A stretch of 64,000 nt of DNA from Desulfobacterales bacterium (GCA_028282295.1 JANQIE010000071.1:1-64000), one strand, 5' to 3'. Positions 32,205 through 43,024 are shown, counted from the first letter of the stretch. Notes: generated from the letters alone by a model not told the origin. Numbers and translations: made by a program.

Positions 32205-33356
32205 ATGAGCAATTCCGCGGATCTTTCGGGCAGCCTGGGATTTTTGTCCCTGGCGGAAATCCTTCAACTTCTGGGCGCCAATGGAAGTACCGGCGTATTG
32301 CGGCTTCGCAGTCCGTACGCCAAAGGCCCGGCGTTTATATATTTGCAAAACGGCAATCCGATAAACGCGTCCTACAGCACCAAAGTCGGTTTGGATGCGG
32401 CGTTTGCGATGTTCGGATTGACCAAGGGGGATTTTGAATTTGTCCGTCAAAAGGTTCAAATCGAACAAAATATAACCAAAAGCCGCATGGAGATCATCCT
32501 TGATGGGCTGCGAAATCTGGACGAAGGCAAGGTTAAAAAAGCCGGACCGATCGCCATTCGCAAAGAGTCCGGTTCGGCGATTTCCAACGGCCGGCCGGTT
32601 CCCCTGATTAAAGGGCCCCTGATCGATTACATGTATATCGTCGAGGAAGAAACCTATCAGGACGGTGAGAAAATTGTTGAGTCCGGACGTCACGGCAACT
32701 GGGTTTGGGCGATCCTGGAAGGGGCCATCGACATTGTCAAGGACACCCCCAAGGGGCCGGTTACAATCCTGCGGTTGGGCGACGGCGCCTTTGTCGGCAG
32801 CCTGTCGTCTTTTCTGGTGCAAAGCAACGTGCGTAGCGCCACGGCGGTGGCCGTCGGCAATGTGCAGCTCGGTGTTATCGATTCACAACGCATGGCGCGC
32901 GAGTTTGCCATCGTCACCCCCGGTTTCAAGGACATCCTGACGAGCCTGGACAAACGTCTGAAACAGGTGACCCATCGCGCCATGGAGTATCTTAAGAACG
33001 GGCACCACGCCGACAAGCCGCTGAGGAACGCCAAACCGTTGATGAAGCAGGGGGCCAAGGAGACCCGCGCGTTTAAAATAGTAAACGGCGAAATCTCGAT
33101 TGTCCGTGAAACCGCGCAACATCGTATTCTCTTGTCAACGTTGTCAAAAGGCGATTTCCTGGGCAAGGTACCGTTTCTGGATATCGGTCACGAACCCTAT
33201 TCCGCCAGCGTTTTCGCTTCCGAGGATATCAAACTTAGAACGATCGATCCGGAGCCGCTGCACCGGGAATTTCAGCAATTATCGACAACGTTCAGAAATT
33301 TTATCGAATCGGTCGCAACCTGTGTTTCGGCGACAACGAACGTGGCCTGCGGTTGA
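32205..33356 (+). CDS. DUF4388 plus cyclic-nucleotide-binding domain protein
   Basis: N-term DLSGSLGFLSLAEILQLLGANGSTGVLRLRS (DUF4388); EETYQDGEKIVESGRHGNWVWAILEGAIDIV cNMP-binding-like. Confidence 0.8.
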   Translation: MSNSADLSGSLGFLSLAEILQLLGANGSTGVLRLRSPYAKGPAFIYLQNGNPINASYSTKVGLDAAFAMFGLTKGDFEFVRQKVQIEQNITKSRMEIILDGLRNLDEGKVKKAGPIAIRKESGSAISNGRPVPLIKGPLIDYMYIVEEETYQDGEKIVESGRHGNWVWAILEGAIDIVKDTPKGPVTILRLGDGAFVGSLSSFLVQSNVRSATAVAVGNVQLGVIDSQRMAREFAIVTPGFKDILTSLDKRLKQVTHRAMEYLKNGHHADKPLRNAKPLMKQGAKETRAFKIVNGEISIVRETAQHRILLSTLSKGDFLGKVPFLDIGHEPYSASVFASEDIKLRTIDPEPLHREFQQLSTTFRNFIESVATCVSATTNVACG

Positions 33357-33421
33357 CAGGGTCTACAACAATCAACCAAATCGCTTTCCGGGCGGTTTAA
33401 AAAGAAGCTATAAGGACTGAA

Positions 33422-33784
33422 ATGATGGAAAACGACAAAAGACGGCACACTCGAATCAACTCGTTGAATTTATCCTACGTCCTCATCGATGAGAACAATG
33501 AGGTGGTGCGACAGTCCATGGGCAGAACCCTGAACGTATCCGAAACCGGGATTCTGTTGGAAACCCATTTTCCCATCGATACCCGCTACCTGGTACTGCT
33601 TTCGGTTGGATTGGAGAACAATTTAATTGACATCAAAGGCGAAGTTATTTATTCACGTCCAGGTCAAAAGGAACGATTTGAAACCGGTATCAATTTTCTT
33701 GAAATCGACGAACCGGCGTCACAGGTTTTAAAAGCATTCATTAAAGCCTTTCAGGAACATAAAGACAGCCGGCAAGATACCTGA
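33422..33784 (+). CDS. PilZ domain protein
   Basis: MENDKRRHTRINSLNLSYVLID...RTLNVSETGILLET. Confidence 0.85.
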   Translation: MMENDKRRHTRINSLNLSYVLIDENNEVVRQSMGRTLNVSETGILLETHFPIDTRYLVLLSVGLENNLIDIKGEVIYSRPGQKERFETGINFLEIDEPASQVLKAFIKAFQEHKDSRQDT

Positions 33785-34263
33785 TGAAAATCGGGGTGAT
33801 TTCAGATACCCATCTGGCAAAGCCCAATGAAGCCTTGCACCGGATTGCCACCGACGTTTTTGATGACGTGGAGATCGTGCTGCACGCCGGTGACTTGACA
33901 CGCATGGCGATCCTGGACGTGTTTTCCGGCAAAAAAATGTTTGCGGTTCGCGGCAATCGGGACCGCCGGGAGGTACGCGAGAACCTGCCCGCCCAGGAAA
34001 CCATCAGCGTCGATGGGTATCGCATCGGGCTGATTCATGGGTGGGGCGGTGCCCGCAACATCGATGAGCGCATACTGGATCGTTTCGATAAAGTGCATGC
34101 GCTTGTTTTTGGTCACACCCACAAAGCCGCCAACCATATTCATCGCGGGGTGTTGATGTTCAATCCGGGGGCTTTCTCCGGATCGTTTTTATTGGGCCGC
34201 TCACCGTCGGTGGGGGTGCTGACCATTGACGAAGGCATCAGCGGCACCATAATCAAAATCTGA
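33784..34263 (+). CDS. YfcE/MJ0936-family metallophosphoesterase
   Basis: [43 protein letters not shown]. Confidence 0.92.
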   Translation: MKIGVISDTHLAKPNEALHRIATDVFDDVEIVLHAGDLTRMAILDVFSGKKMFAVRGNRDRREVRENLPAQETISVDGYRIGLIHGWGGARNIDERILDRFDKVHALVFGHTHKAANHIHRGVLMFNPGAFSGSFLLGRSPSVGVLTIDEGISGTIIKI

Positions 34264-34298
34264 TCGACCCAAATAAACGAAGTAAAGGAAACCACACC

Positions 34299-35195
34299 AT
34301 GCAAGCTGCTGTTACGTACACAAAATTCCCGACCCTGAAGTTAGTTCAACGCGGTAAGGTTCGCGATGTTTACGATCTGGGCGAACATTTGCTGATGATC
34401 GCAACCGACCGCATCTCTGCCTTTGACGTTGTCATGCCGGACGCGATCCCCGACAAAGGCAAGGTCCTGACCCAGATTTCACTCTTCTGGTTCGAACAGA
34501 TGAAAGCCCTTGTCGACAACCACATCGTTTCCGGCGACGTCAGCCAATTCCCGGAAAGTTGCCAGCCGTATGCCGAGGTTCTGCAAGGGCGCAGCATGCT
34601 CGTAAAAAAAGCCAGACCGCTGACCATCGAATGCGTGGTGCGCGGCTATATCTCCGGTTCGGGATGGAAGTCGTACCAGCAGGACCAGACCGTTTGCGGC
34701 ATAAAACTGCCGGCGGGCCTGAAGCAGTCGGACCGTCTGCCCGAACCGATATTCACGCCGGCCACCAAGGCCGAGCAAGGCGAACACGACATCAATATCG
34801 ATTTTGAAGAAGCCAGCAAACTAGTGGGCCAAGACACGGCTGAAAAAGTCAAAGCACTCAGCATTCAAATTTACCAGCGCGGCTCCGAGTTAGCGGCACA
34901 AAAGGGGATTATCATCGCCGACACCAAATTTGAGTTCGGTTTCTTCGAAGACAAACTTATCCTGATCGATGAGGTCCTGACCCCCGATTCATCCCGTTTC
35001 TGGCCGAAAGACACCTATTCGCCCGGTGGCGCGCAACAAAGTTTTGACAAACAATATGTCCGCGATTATCTGGAAACCGTTGTTTGGGATAAAACCCCGC
35101 CCGGACCGAAATTGCCGGAAGAAGTCATTGCGAACTCACGCGCCAAGTACCTGGAAGCACTCGCCCAGTTGGCCGGCCCCGACTATGCAATTTGA
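34299..35195 (+). CDS. purC: Phosphoribosylaminoimidazole-succinocarboxamide synthase
   Basis: [71 protein letters not shown]. Confidence 0.97.
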   Translation: MQAAVTYTKFPTLKLVQRGKVRDVYDLGEHLLMIATDRISAFDVVMPDAIPDKGKVLTQISLFWFEQMKALVDNHIVSGDVSQFPESCQPYAEVLQGRSMLVKKARPLTIECVVRGYISGSGWKSYQQDQTVCGIKLPAGLKQSDRLPEPIFTPATKAEQGEHDINIDFEEASKLVGQDTAEKVKALSIQIYQRGSELAAQKGIIIADTKFEFGFFEDKLILIDEVLTPDSSRFWPKDTYSPGGAQQSFDKQYVRDYLETVVWDKTPPGPKLPEEVIANSRAKYLEALAQLAGPDYAI

Positions 35196-36156
35196 TACCG
35201 TAGCACTGGACCTTGGCGCCATTGACGCCTCGGTCCGTGATTATCGTATCACGACCCGTGAAGACATTGAACAGCTCGCCGTATCCATCGATAGGGTCGG
35301 GCTGCTCAATCCGCCCATTTTACTTCCCGCATCCGGCAGCTACGTCGTCATAAGTGGCTTTCGCCGCATTGCCGCCTGCCGCCTGCTTGCCGGAACCAGC
35401 ATCCCGGCCCGCGTGATCGATCCGGCATCGCCGCCAAAGCAGTGTGTGCAAATTGCCGTCACGGAAAATGCGCAGCAACGGGCGCTGAATCTCATCGAAA
35501 CGGCACGCGCCCTCGTCCTTTTGAGCGCCCACCACGAAGATCCGCAAGCTCTGCTTGAGGCCGCTTCCGCCTCGGGATTGCCCACCGGCAAAGCGATGAT
35601 CCCCAAACTGCTTCAATTGGATGCCTTGCCCGAAGTCATTAAACAGGGAATTCTGGAAGAATCGATCGCCCTGCCGATCGCCCTGGCGTTGGGCCGTTTC
35701 GATTCGAAGCAAGTGCAAGCCTTCGGCGAACTGTTCCGTGAGTTAAAGGTGGGCTTGAACAAACAGCGTGACATTTTAACCTGGACCACCGAAATCGCCC
35801 GCCGTGAAAATGTCCGGCCAGTCCAGGTTCTCGACGATGCGCGCCGGCAAGCCATCGTAAGTGAACAAACCGCTTCGCCGGTGCGATTGAAGCCTCAAGT
35901 GCTGCGGGAGTATTTACACAAACGCCGCTATCCCAATATCGCCGCATTTGATGGAAGATTTAAAGAAGAAGTTAAACAATTGAAATTGGGGGCCCGGGCC
36001 GATCTGAAACCACCCCCGGGTTTTGAGGGGACTCATTTTTTACTCAGTCTTTGCTTTGAGAGTCTGGAAACATTAAAGGAAGGCTTGAAGGGACTCGACC
36101 AATTAGCAGACAACCCCGCTTTGAGCCGGATTCTGAGTTTAAAAAAACACGTTTAG
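35185..36156 (+). CDS. ParB-like nuclease domain protein overlapping the purC 3' end (start moved from 35026)
   Basis: [55 protein letters not shown]. Confidence 0.8.
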   Translation: MQFDTVALDLGAIDASVRDYRITTREDIEQLAVSIDRVGLLNPPILLPASGSYVVISGFRRIAACRLLAGTSIPARVIDPASPPKQCVQIAVTENAQQRALNLIETARALVLLSAHHEDPQALLEAASASGLPTGKAMIPKLLQLDALPEVIKQGILEESIALPIALALGRFDSKQVQAFGELFRELKVGLNKQRDILTWTTEIARRENVRPVQVLDDARRQAIVSEQTASPVRLKPQVLREYLHKRRYPNIAAFDGRFKEEVKQLKLGARADLKPPPGFEGTHFLLSLCFESLETLKEGLKGLDQLADNPALSRILSLKKHV

Positions 36157-36177
36157 CGGATGGAGCCCCCCATCAAA

Positions 36178-36411
36178 TCACCCCGCCCCCAAAAAGGGGC
36201 GCGCCACCAGTTCAAAAAACAAATAGCCGATAAAACCGAAAACCAGGATCATGATCGTATAAATATAATAGGTATTCCATTGGTGCCGCCGCTGATCCTT
36301 GGGATCGTAAAAAATCTTGCGCCCGCATTTATCGCACCACACATGGCTTTTTTCCAAAGCGGCGGTATAGCCGCATTTGCACGTCACGTTCTTGGCCGGC
36401 AAACTCATCAA
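36178..36411 (-). CDS. Small zinc-ribbon plus TM protein
   Basis: CKCGYTAALEKSHVWCDKCGRKIFYDP, then YYIYTIMILVFGFIGYLFFELV. Confidence 0.65.
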   Translation of the reverse strand: MMSLPAKNVTCKCGYTAALEKSHVWCDKCGRKIFYDPKDQRRHQWNTYYIYTIMILVFGFIGYLFFELVARPFLGAG

Positions 36412-36830
36412 TTATCCTTTCCGCCGTCCGAAGCGGCGTTGCGGTCAGTTTTGAAAAATCTCGTCGTCTCCTTAACGAGCAGGTAATAGGTGGACAGGAC
36501 AAAAACAATAATGGTCGCAACCGTTAAAAGGCCCTTGCCGGTTTCACCGGTATAAAAAAAAGAAAAGCTGAACAGCACGTAAATGCCGGCAATACCGATG
36601 TTAAAAAAAATACAAAGCATGCGGGCCCAGTTTTTGATGGTCGCGACAAAGTAACAAATCCCCACCCCAATCGCCACCATCAGAATCATGTTGCGCTGGG
36701 TTTCGCCCTTCAACAGAAAACCGAAATACGCGGCAAAGTGCAGCAACCAGCCGGCCACCAGAAACATAAGGGCGGACCGGACACTGCCCGGATAGGTCTT
36801 GAGCTTTGCAAGTTGCTCAACCATCAGCAT
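36408..36830 (-). CDS. Small integral membrane protein
   Basis: 140 aa, four predicted hydrophobic segments; 4-nt overlap with the downstream gene; RBS-like AGGAGG upstream. Confidence 0.65.
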   Translation of the reverse strand: MLMVEQLAKLKTYPGSVRSALMFLVAGWLLHFAAYFGFLLKGETQRNMILMVAIGVGICYFVATIKNWARMLCIFFNIGIAGIYVLFSFSFFYTGETGKGLLTVATIIVFVLSTYYLLVKETTRFFKTDRNAASDGGKDN

Positions 36831-36855
36831 TCCTCCTGTTTTTTTAAAGCCAATC

Positions 36856-36930
36856 TACTGTGGGAGCGGCGTCCCGCCACGATCAAAAACTGTCAACGCG
36901 CGCAAATCGAGGCGAGACGCCGCTCCTGCA
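36856..36930. repeat. GGAGCGGCGTCCCGCC palindromic repeat
   Basis: GGGAGCGGCGTCCCGCCACGAT ... ATCGAGGCGAGACGCCGCTCCTGC. Confidence 0.75.
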
Positions 36931-37056
36931 CAAGATAATCCAATCATAAATAGCCTTTGAATGTGAATCAATAAAAAATATGAATATTTTTTACTTGACA
37001 AACACAAGATATGAAATGTAAAGCTTTATAAGAAATAAATAACATTCAGCTAAAAA

Positions 37057-37731
37057 ATGGGCATACAGGAACGAAAAGAGAGGGAGCGGGAACGCCGACG
37101 CCAGCAGATCATGGTGGCTGCTAAACGCGTTTTCTCTGAAAAGGGGTTTAGCAAGACCACAATGGAGGATATTGCCCGCCAGGCTGAATTGAGCCCTGGA
37201 ACACTCTACCTGTACTTTAAGAACAAAGACGAGCTTTACGCGTCCTTGTCCCTGCGTATCCTGCAATACCTGCAAATCCGCCTCGACCACGTGGTGTCCG
37301 AACCCCTTTCCCCTGAAAAGAAAATTGCATCCTTAAAGGATGTTTTGTACGACGTTTATTGTTTCGAACCTTTGATCCTCATCAACATGTTTCACCTGCA
37401 GTCGAGTGAAACCCTGAAAAACCTGAGTCCGCGGCTGCTTGGGCAAATCAAGCAGCTTTCCCGCAAAGCACTGGCAACCATCGCCCGAATCTTTGAAACC
37501 GGTATTCGTAGCAAGGTTGTTATCGACCGCCCCCCGTTTGCGTTGGCCGATATTGTTTGGTCGCTGTTTTCCGGCCTTGTGGTCTGGGAAAACAGCAAAC
37601 AGTTTATCAGTAATAAAGATCGTTTAAAGGAAACGCTGGAAGTCGCTTTTGAGATTTTCATCCGGGGCATCGGCACCACGGCAACACCGGAGCCCGGGAT
37701 CGAACCACTTAAGATTAGCGAGCCGGCCTGA
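37057..37731 (+). CDS. TetR/AcrR family transcriptional regulator
   Basis: [52 protein letters not shown]. Confidence 0.93.
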   Translation: MGIQERKERERERRRQQIMVAAKRVFSEKGFSKTTMEDIARQAELSPGTLYLYFKNKDELYASLSLRILQYLQIRLDHVVSEPLSPEKKIASLKDVLYDVYCFEPLILINMFHLQSSETLKNLSPRLLGQIKQLSRKALATIARIFETGIRSKVVIDRPPFALADIVWSLFSGLVVWENSKQFISNKDRLKETLEVAFEIFIRGIGTTATPEPGIEPLKISEPA

Positions 37732-37794
37732 CACTCGGCTACAGAGTTCAGTTGTCCCCCTAAAGAAATCGCCCCCGCTCGCTCTGAGCCGGAT

Positions 37795-37942
37795 AGTGCT
37801 CATCCGAAAATGGCATTGTGGGGTGGTCCCCGGCGGCGTACCCGCGTTTTTAAAATCCCCGGCAATAGCCCGCGATGCCTGCGGTTTTTAAAATGCTCGG
37901 GTCTTGCCGGGAACCAGAATCTACCATTTTCGGATGGACACC
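37795..37942. repeat. GTGTCCATCCGG-type repeat, diverged copy upstream of acs
   Basis: gtgctcatccgaaaatggca ... ctaccattttcggatggacacc. Confidence 0.75.
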
Positions 37943-38078
37943 AGCTGAAACAACAGGAAAGGAGGATTATCGGAAAAACAACTACCGCCGGTCAGTCTCG
38001 TTATGTAAACACCTTCGTTCTCATCATTTCGGGGAGGGGGTAACGCAATTAAAACCATAAACCAGAGGAGGACGGGAG

Positions 38079-40112
38079 ATGGCAGAAAAAGAAACAGTCG
38101 AAACCTCAGAAGCTCAAATTGCGGTTCACTGGCAGGAAGAGGGGCTCTATTACCCTTCGACTAAATTTATCGCCCAGGCAAATATGACGGATGAAAAGAT
38201 CTACGATCGTTTCAGCCTGGATAATTTTCCCAATTGTTTCAAGGAATATGCGGATCTTCTGACATGGTATTCCTACTGGGATGAGATTCTGGATACCAGT
38301 GATGCACCTTGTTACAAATGGTTCAAGGGCGGCAAGATCAACGCAAGTTTTAACTGTATCGACCGTCATCTGGCGGAACACAAAAACAAAGCGGCGCTGC
38401 ACTTTGTCCCCGAACCGCTTGAAGAAGGCTACCAGCATATCACCTACCAGGAACTGTTCGTCCGGGTTAACGAATTTGCGGCCTTGTTGAGGGATTTCGC
38501 CGGACTCAAGCGAGGCGACCGAGTAACCCTGCACATGCCGATGATTCCGGAACTGCCGATCACCATGCTGGCCTGTGCCCGTCTGGGGGTGATCCACAGC
38601 CAGGTGTTCGGCGGCTTCAGCGGCCGGGCCTGCGCCGACCGGATCGTCGACTCCGGCAGCCGGGTGCTGATCACGGCGGACGCCTACTACCGCAGCGGCA
38701 GCTTGCTGGATCACAAACAAAACGCCGACATCGCCGTTGATCTGGCCGGCAAGGACGGCCAGAAGGTCGATAAGGTCCTCGTGTGGCAACGCTATCCCGG
38801 CAAAGCCTCGAGCCCGACACCAATGGTCGATGGCCGGGATTTCTTCGTCAACGATCAGCTCAAGGATTTTTACGGCGTCCGGGTCGAACCCGAGAAGATG
38901 AACGCCGAAGATCCGCTGTTTTTAATGTACACCAGCGGCACTACCGGCAAGCCCAAGGGCTGCCAGCACGGCACCGGCGGTTACCTGTCGTATGTCGCCG
39001 GCACCTCGAAATTCGTCCAGGACATCCATCCGACAGATGTTTACTGGTGCATGGCCGACATCGGCTGGATCACCGGCCATTCCTACATTGTCTACGGTCC
39101 TTTGGCCATCGCCGCCTCTTCGGTGATTTACGAAGGGGTGCCGACCTTTCCGGACGCCGGCCGCGCCTGGCGCATCGCCCAGGACCTGGATGTCAACATC
39201 TTCCACACCGCTCCCACCGCCATTCGCGCCCTGCGTAAAATCGGCCCGGACGAACCCGCCAAATACAACTATGAATTCAAACATATGACCACAGTGGGCG
39301 AGCCGATCGAACCGGAAGTCTGGAAATGGTACTACGACGTGGTCGGCAAGGGCAAAGCCGCCATCGTCGACACCTGGTGGCAAACCGAAACCGGCGGTTT
39401 TTTGTGCAGCACGCTTCCCGGCTTGATCGCAATGAAGCCCGGCAGCGCCGGACCCGGCATGCCCGGCATCCATCCAATCGTTTACGATGACGACGGCAAC
39501 GTGGTACCGGCAGGCGCCGGCAAAGCCGGCAACATCTGCATCCAGAACCCCTGGCCGGGGATGTTCCAGACCATCTGGGGAGACCGCGATCGTTTCGTGG
39601 ACACCTATTTCGCGCGCTACTGCAAGGATCCCAATTCCAAGGACTGGCGTGATTGGCCCTACATGACCGGTGATGCGGCCGTGGTGGCCGAAGACGGTTA
39701 TGTCCGCATTCTGGGACGCATCGACGATGTCATCAATGTTTCCGGCCATCGCCTGGGGACCAAGGAGATCGAATCCGCGTCCCTGGTGGTGCCGGAAGTC
39801 GCCGAAGCGGCCGTAGTGCCGGTGAATCACGACATCAAGGGCAAGGAACCGGATCTGTACATCGCGCTCAAACCGGGGATGGACGCCACAGCGGAGCTGG
39901 CCCAGAAGATCTCCGACGCTGTCTGCCGTGAAATCGGCAAGATCGCCAAACCGCGCAAGGTCTGGATTGTCAAGGACATGCCCAAAACCCGGTCCGGTAA
40001 AATCATGCGCCGGGTCTTGGCCGCGCTATCGAACAAACAGGATGAAGGCGACGTCACCACGCTGGCCAATCCTGAAATTGTCGCGGAAATCAAGCAAATG
40101 GTGCAATCGTAA
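38079..40112 (+). CDS. acs: Acetyl-CoA synthetase (AMP-forming)
   Basis: YTSGTTGKPKGCQHGTGGYL, VFGGFSGRACADRI, DTWWQTETGGF, KTRSGKIMRRVL. Confidence 0.95.
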   Translation: MAEKETVETSEAQIAVHWQEEGLYYPSTKFIAQANMTDEKIYDRFSLDNFPNCFKEYADLLTWYSYWDEILDTSDAPCYKWFKGGKINASFNCIDRHLAEHKNKAALHFVPEPLEEGYQHITYQELFVRVNEFAALLRDFAGLKRGDRVTLHMPMIPELPITMLACARLGVIHSQVFGGFSGRACADRIVDSGSRVLITADAYYRSGSLLDHKQNADIAVDLAGKDGQKVDKVLVWQRYPGKASSPTPMVDGRDFFVNDQLKDFYGVRVEPEKMNAEDPLFLMYTSGTTGKPKGCQHGTGGYLSYVAGTSKFVQDIHPTDVYWCMADIGWITGHSYIVYGPLAIAASSVIYEGVPTFPDAGRAWRIAQDLDVNIFHTAPTAIRALRKIGPDEPAKYNYEFKHMTTVGEPIEPEVWKWYYDVVGKGKAAIVDTWWQTETGGFLCSTLPGLIAMKPGSAGPGMPGIHPIVYDDDGNVVPAGAGKAGNICIQNPWPGMFQTIWGDRDRFVDTYFARYCKDPNSKDWRDWPYMTGDAAVVAEDGYVRILGRIDDVINVSGHRLGTKEIESASLVVPEVAEAAVVPVNHDIKGKEPDLYIALKPGMDATAELAQKISDAVCREIGKIAKPRKVWIVKDMPKTRSGKIMRRVLAALSNKQDEGDVTTLANPEIVAEIKQMVQS

Positions 40113-40121
40113 CCAACAGAT

Positions 40122-40154
40122 CGTCCGAAGCCGCCCGGAAAGCGGCTTCGGACG
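40122..40154 (+). terminator. Intrinsic terminator after acs
   Basis: CGTCCGAAGCCGC-ccggaaa-GCGGCTTCGGACG, perfect 13-bp stem. Confidence 0.7.
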
Positions 40155-40386
40155 GCCCCCTTATACCGGCCCGGTCGGATGAATGTGCTTGGCAGAATCA
40201 GACACACGAAGGCACGTCCGACCGGATTGGACAAGTTACAAACCTGGGCATGCTCGACAGGCCGGGTCGGAAAAACCTTAAAGCAAAAGGGAAAGGAGGT
40301 GATACCGGTATCGAGAAAAAGCGATTAGCGAATCAATTTCCGGCTTGCCGGTCAACCTCTTTGAAATTCGATATAGGAGGGAGGAA

Positions 40387-42183
40387 ATGAGCGGAACCAC
40401 TTGGGTTTATATCATGTTAGGCATTTATATTGTCTATTGTTTTTATTGGGGGCTACGGGGTTATTTTACCGAGAAAACCTCCGCCGGCTACGCGATTGCG
40501 GGACGTTCGATTCCGTTTATCGCGTTTTTGATGGCGGCAACGGCGGCCTCATTCAGCGGCTGGACCTTTATCGGGCACCCCGGCCTGATCTGGCGTGATG
40601 GCCTGGCCTACGCGTTTGCGTCATTTTACGTGTTGACCATTCCGATCACCGGTACGTTTTTCTCAAAACGGACCTGGTTGATGGGAAAACGCTACGGCTT
40701 TATCACCCCTGGTGATATGTATGCTTACTACTACAACAACGAAGCCGTGCGCTGGCTGGTGGTGTTTTCAGCATTTTTGTACTCGATGTTTTACTCCGCC
40801 GTTCAGTTGATGGCTTCCGCAGCTTTATTTCACTTCGTGGCGGGCGTGCCCGTGACATTCGGCGCCATTTTCATGGCCTTTATCGTCTGGTTCTACGTCT
40901 GCACCGGTGGTCTGAAAGCCAGTACCTGGGTCGGCGTGCTGCAGTTCGTGCTGCTGGTCGGCGGTATCATTCTGCTCGGCTTTTTTGTCATCACCGCCCC
41001 GGAAATCGGCGGCTGGACGGCATTTAGCCAGAAAGTCCATGCCCTTGACGTGAAAATGCTCGAAGTGCCCAGGGTCATCAATACGGTCGACTTTCTGGCC
41101 GGCGCACCCGGCGAATCGGCCTGGACCGCCGTCATGATCCTGACCTACATGTTCGCCCTGATGGGGATTCAGTCCTCACCGGCGTTCACCATGTGGACCT
41201 TCGGCATCAAATCACCCAAACCCCTGGCCTGGCAACAGGCGTTCATGTCGACCTTTGTCGTCGGGTTCGCCCTGTTCTTCTTCACCGCATTCCAGGGCCT
41301 GGGCGCCAAAATCCTGCAACTGGAAGGCGTCATGCAGTTCACCAAGGACAGTGACGTCGTGCCGTTGCTGATGACCAAGTTCCTGCCACCGTTTGTGCTG
41401 GGCGTTGTCTTTTTGGGCGCCATTGCGGCCATCCATTCAACCGCCGCGCCGTACATCGGCACCGGCGGGTCGATCCTGGTGCGCGATGTTTACTGGCGTT
41501 ATGTCCGTAAACAACAGGCCGGTCATGCCGAGCAAATCTGGGTCAACCGCCTGCTGGCGACCGTGGTGACCATCGCCGCCCTTGCCGTCGGCTTAACGTC
41601 GAAAGCCGCGCTGGTTATCCTGGGAGGGTTGGCAACATCCTTCGGCTTTGTCATGTACGTCCTGTTGCTGGGCGTGCTGTGGGGGGTGCGCATTCCGAGC
41701 ATTGGTGCCGTGCTGGGCGTCTTGTCCGGCATGATTGCGGTGTTCCTGACATTTTATGTCTGGAAATACCCGCTGTCGATGCACTGCGCCTTCTGGGGCA
41801 CCGCCGTCGGTCTGGGCGTGGCCTTTATCTGCCGGGGTCTGGGTTTCAAGGACGATGAAGAAACCATCAAACGCCAGAACGAGGTGCGAACGTTCCTTGA
41901 CGACATCGACGCGCCGAGCGAATCCGGACGTCAATGGCGCGGCGTTATGAAGATCGTCGTTCCGATCTGGTACTTCTTCGCCATCGGCCCGGCCTGTATC
42001 CTGGGCAACAAAGCCTTTTCCTTCGCAGGCTTTACGCCCTTGTGGTCCTGGCAGATCTTCTGGTGGATCCTTGGTATCGTGATGATGTGGGCCCTGTGCT
42101 TCAAAGCCGAGCTGGCCACCACCAACGAAACCCAGATCCAGCGTGCTGAAGTGGAAACCATGACCGTTATCAAGGAAGCGTGA
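40387..42183 (+). CDS. Sodium:solute symporter family protein (start moved from 40345)
   Basis: Multi-TM; YCFYWGLRGYFTEKTSAGYAIAGRSIPFIAFLMAATAASFSGWTFIGHPGL; RBS AGGAGGGAGG. Confidence 0.92.
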   Translation: MSGTTWVYIMLGIYIVYCFYWGLRGYFTEKTSAGYAIAGRSIPFIAFLMAATAASFSGWTFIGHPGLIWRDGLAYAFASFYVLTIPITGTFFSKRTWLMGKRYGFITPGDMYAYYYNNEAVRWLVVFSAFLYSMFYSAVQLMASAALFHFVAGVPVTFGAIFMAFIVWFYVCTGGLKASTWVGVLQFVLLVGGIILLGFFVITAPEIGGWTAFSQKVHALDVKMLEVPRVINTVDFLAGAPGESAWTAVMILTYMFALMGIQSSPAFTMWTFGIKSPKPLAWQQAFMSTFVVGFALFFFTAFQGLGAKILQLEGVMQFTKDSDVVPLLMTKFLPPFVLGVVFLGAIAAIHSTAAPYIGTGGSILVRDVYWRYVRKQQAGHAEQIWVNRLLATVVTIAALAVGLTSKAALVILGGLATSFGFVMYVLLLGVLWGVRIPSIGAVLGVLSGMIAVFLTFYVWKYPLSMHCAFWGTAVGLGVAFICRGLGFKDDEETIKRQNEVRTFLDDIDAPSESGRQWRGVMKIVVPIWYFFAIGPACILGNKAFSFAGFTPLWSWQIFWWILGIVMMWALCFKAELATTNETQIQRAEVETMTVIKEA

Positions 42184-42211
42184 TGCCGCATCCGCTACAG
42201 GAGGTACAACC

Positions 42212-42298
42212 ATGAAGAAAGAAGATTATTGGATGGTCGGTCTCGTTGCGTTTTCAATCCTGTTTACCGCATCGTTTGGATGGGGTTTATGGGGCTAA
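42212..42298 (+). CDS. 28-aa single-TM symporter small accessory protein (absent from the supplied ORF track)
   Basis: ATG...TAA gives MKKEDYWMVGLVAFSILFTASFGWGLWG; RBS ACAGGAGGTACAACC; 28 nt after the symporter stop. Confidence 0.8.
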   Translation: MKKEDYWMVGLVAFSILFTASFGWGLWG

Positions 42299-42310
42299 GG
42301 TGACCAAACC

Positions 42311-42355
42311 GGGTCCGTTTGAAGCCACAGGGGTGCCTGGGTTTTGAACGGACCC
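42311..42355 (+). terminator. Putative terminator of the symporter operon
   Basis: GGGTCCGTT ... AACGGACCC then CCTCTT. Confidence 0.5.
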
Positions 42356-42425
42356 CCTCTTGAAAATCAAGAATTATGAATTGCGGATGAAGGTCATTTA
42401 TAACTGCCGGTTCAGGAGTTGGTAG

Positions 42426-42893
42426 TCAATGCCATTAACTTAAAGACAGTGGCTCAGGGCGTTTGCCTGTAGCCGACGTTTGTAAAACACCCTTACATTG
42501 TGGCGGGCCGCCGGAACGAGCAATTTGCGTATTTAGGGACATTTTCTGGATTCCCGCCTGCGCGGGAATGACGCCTAAACACGACGAGGCAAAACCTCCG
42601 TCGTCATTCCCGCGCAGGCGGGAATCCAGGAGATATCGCAAAAAGGCCGGAGTGTTTTTGTCAAACTTCGACATGCAATTTTGCTCAATTGTTATTCATT
42701 TTTTCTTAGCCTGTGTCCATCCGGAAATAGTAGATTCTGGTTCAGGCCAAGGCCGTAGCGAATTTGAAACCGCAGGCGTAGCCTTGCTACGTCGTAAGAA
42801 CGTGAATGGCTGCGTCATTATTTCAAATTCGTGAGAACGCCGGCCTGGACCAAAATCTACTATTTCCGGATGGACACAAGTTAATGACATTGA
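42426..42893. repeat. Second about 470-bp composite intergenic element with TCAATGCCATTAACTTAA inverted ends; contains a GTGTCCATCCGG repeat at 42713-42878
   Basis: Extended similarity to 26795-27267. Confidence 0.75.
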
Positions 42894-42908
42894 CTGATAA
42901 CTGACAAC

Positions 42909-43024
42909 TCAATACCCTTAACTCAAGACTGTAGGAGCGGCGTCCCGCCGCGATTGGCGTACGTTACGACCATTTTTAATCGCGGCGAGACGCCGCTCCT
43001 ACAGTCTTAAGTTAATGACATTGA
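42909..43024. repeat. GGAGCGGCGTCCCGCCGCG palindromic element bounded by the same TCAATRNCNTTAACT ends
   Basis: tcaataccCttaactcaagactgtaggagcggcgtcccgccgcg ... cgcggcgagacgccgctcctacagtcttaagttaatgacattga. Confidence 0.8.
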
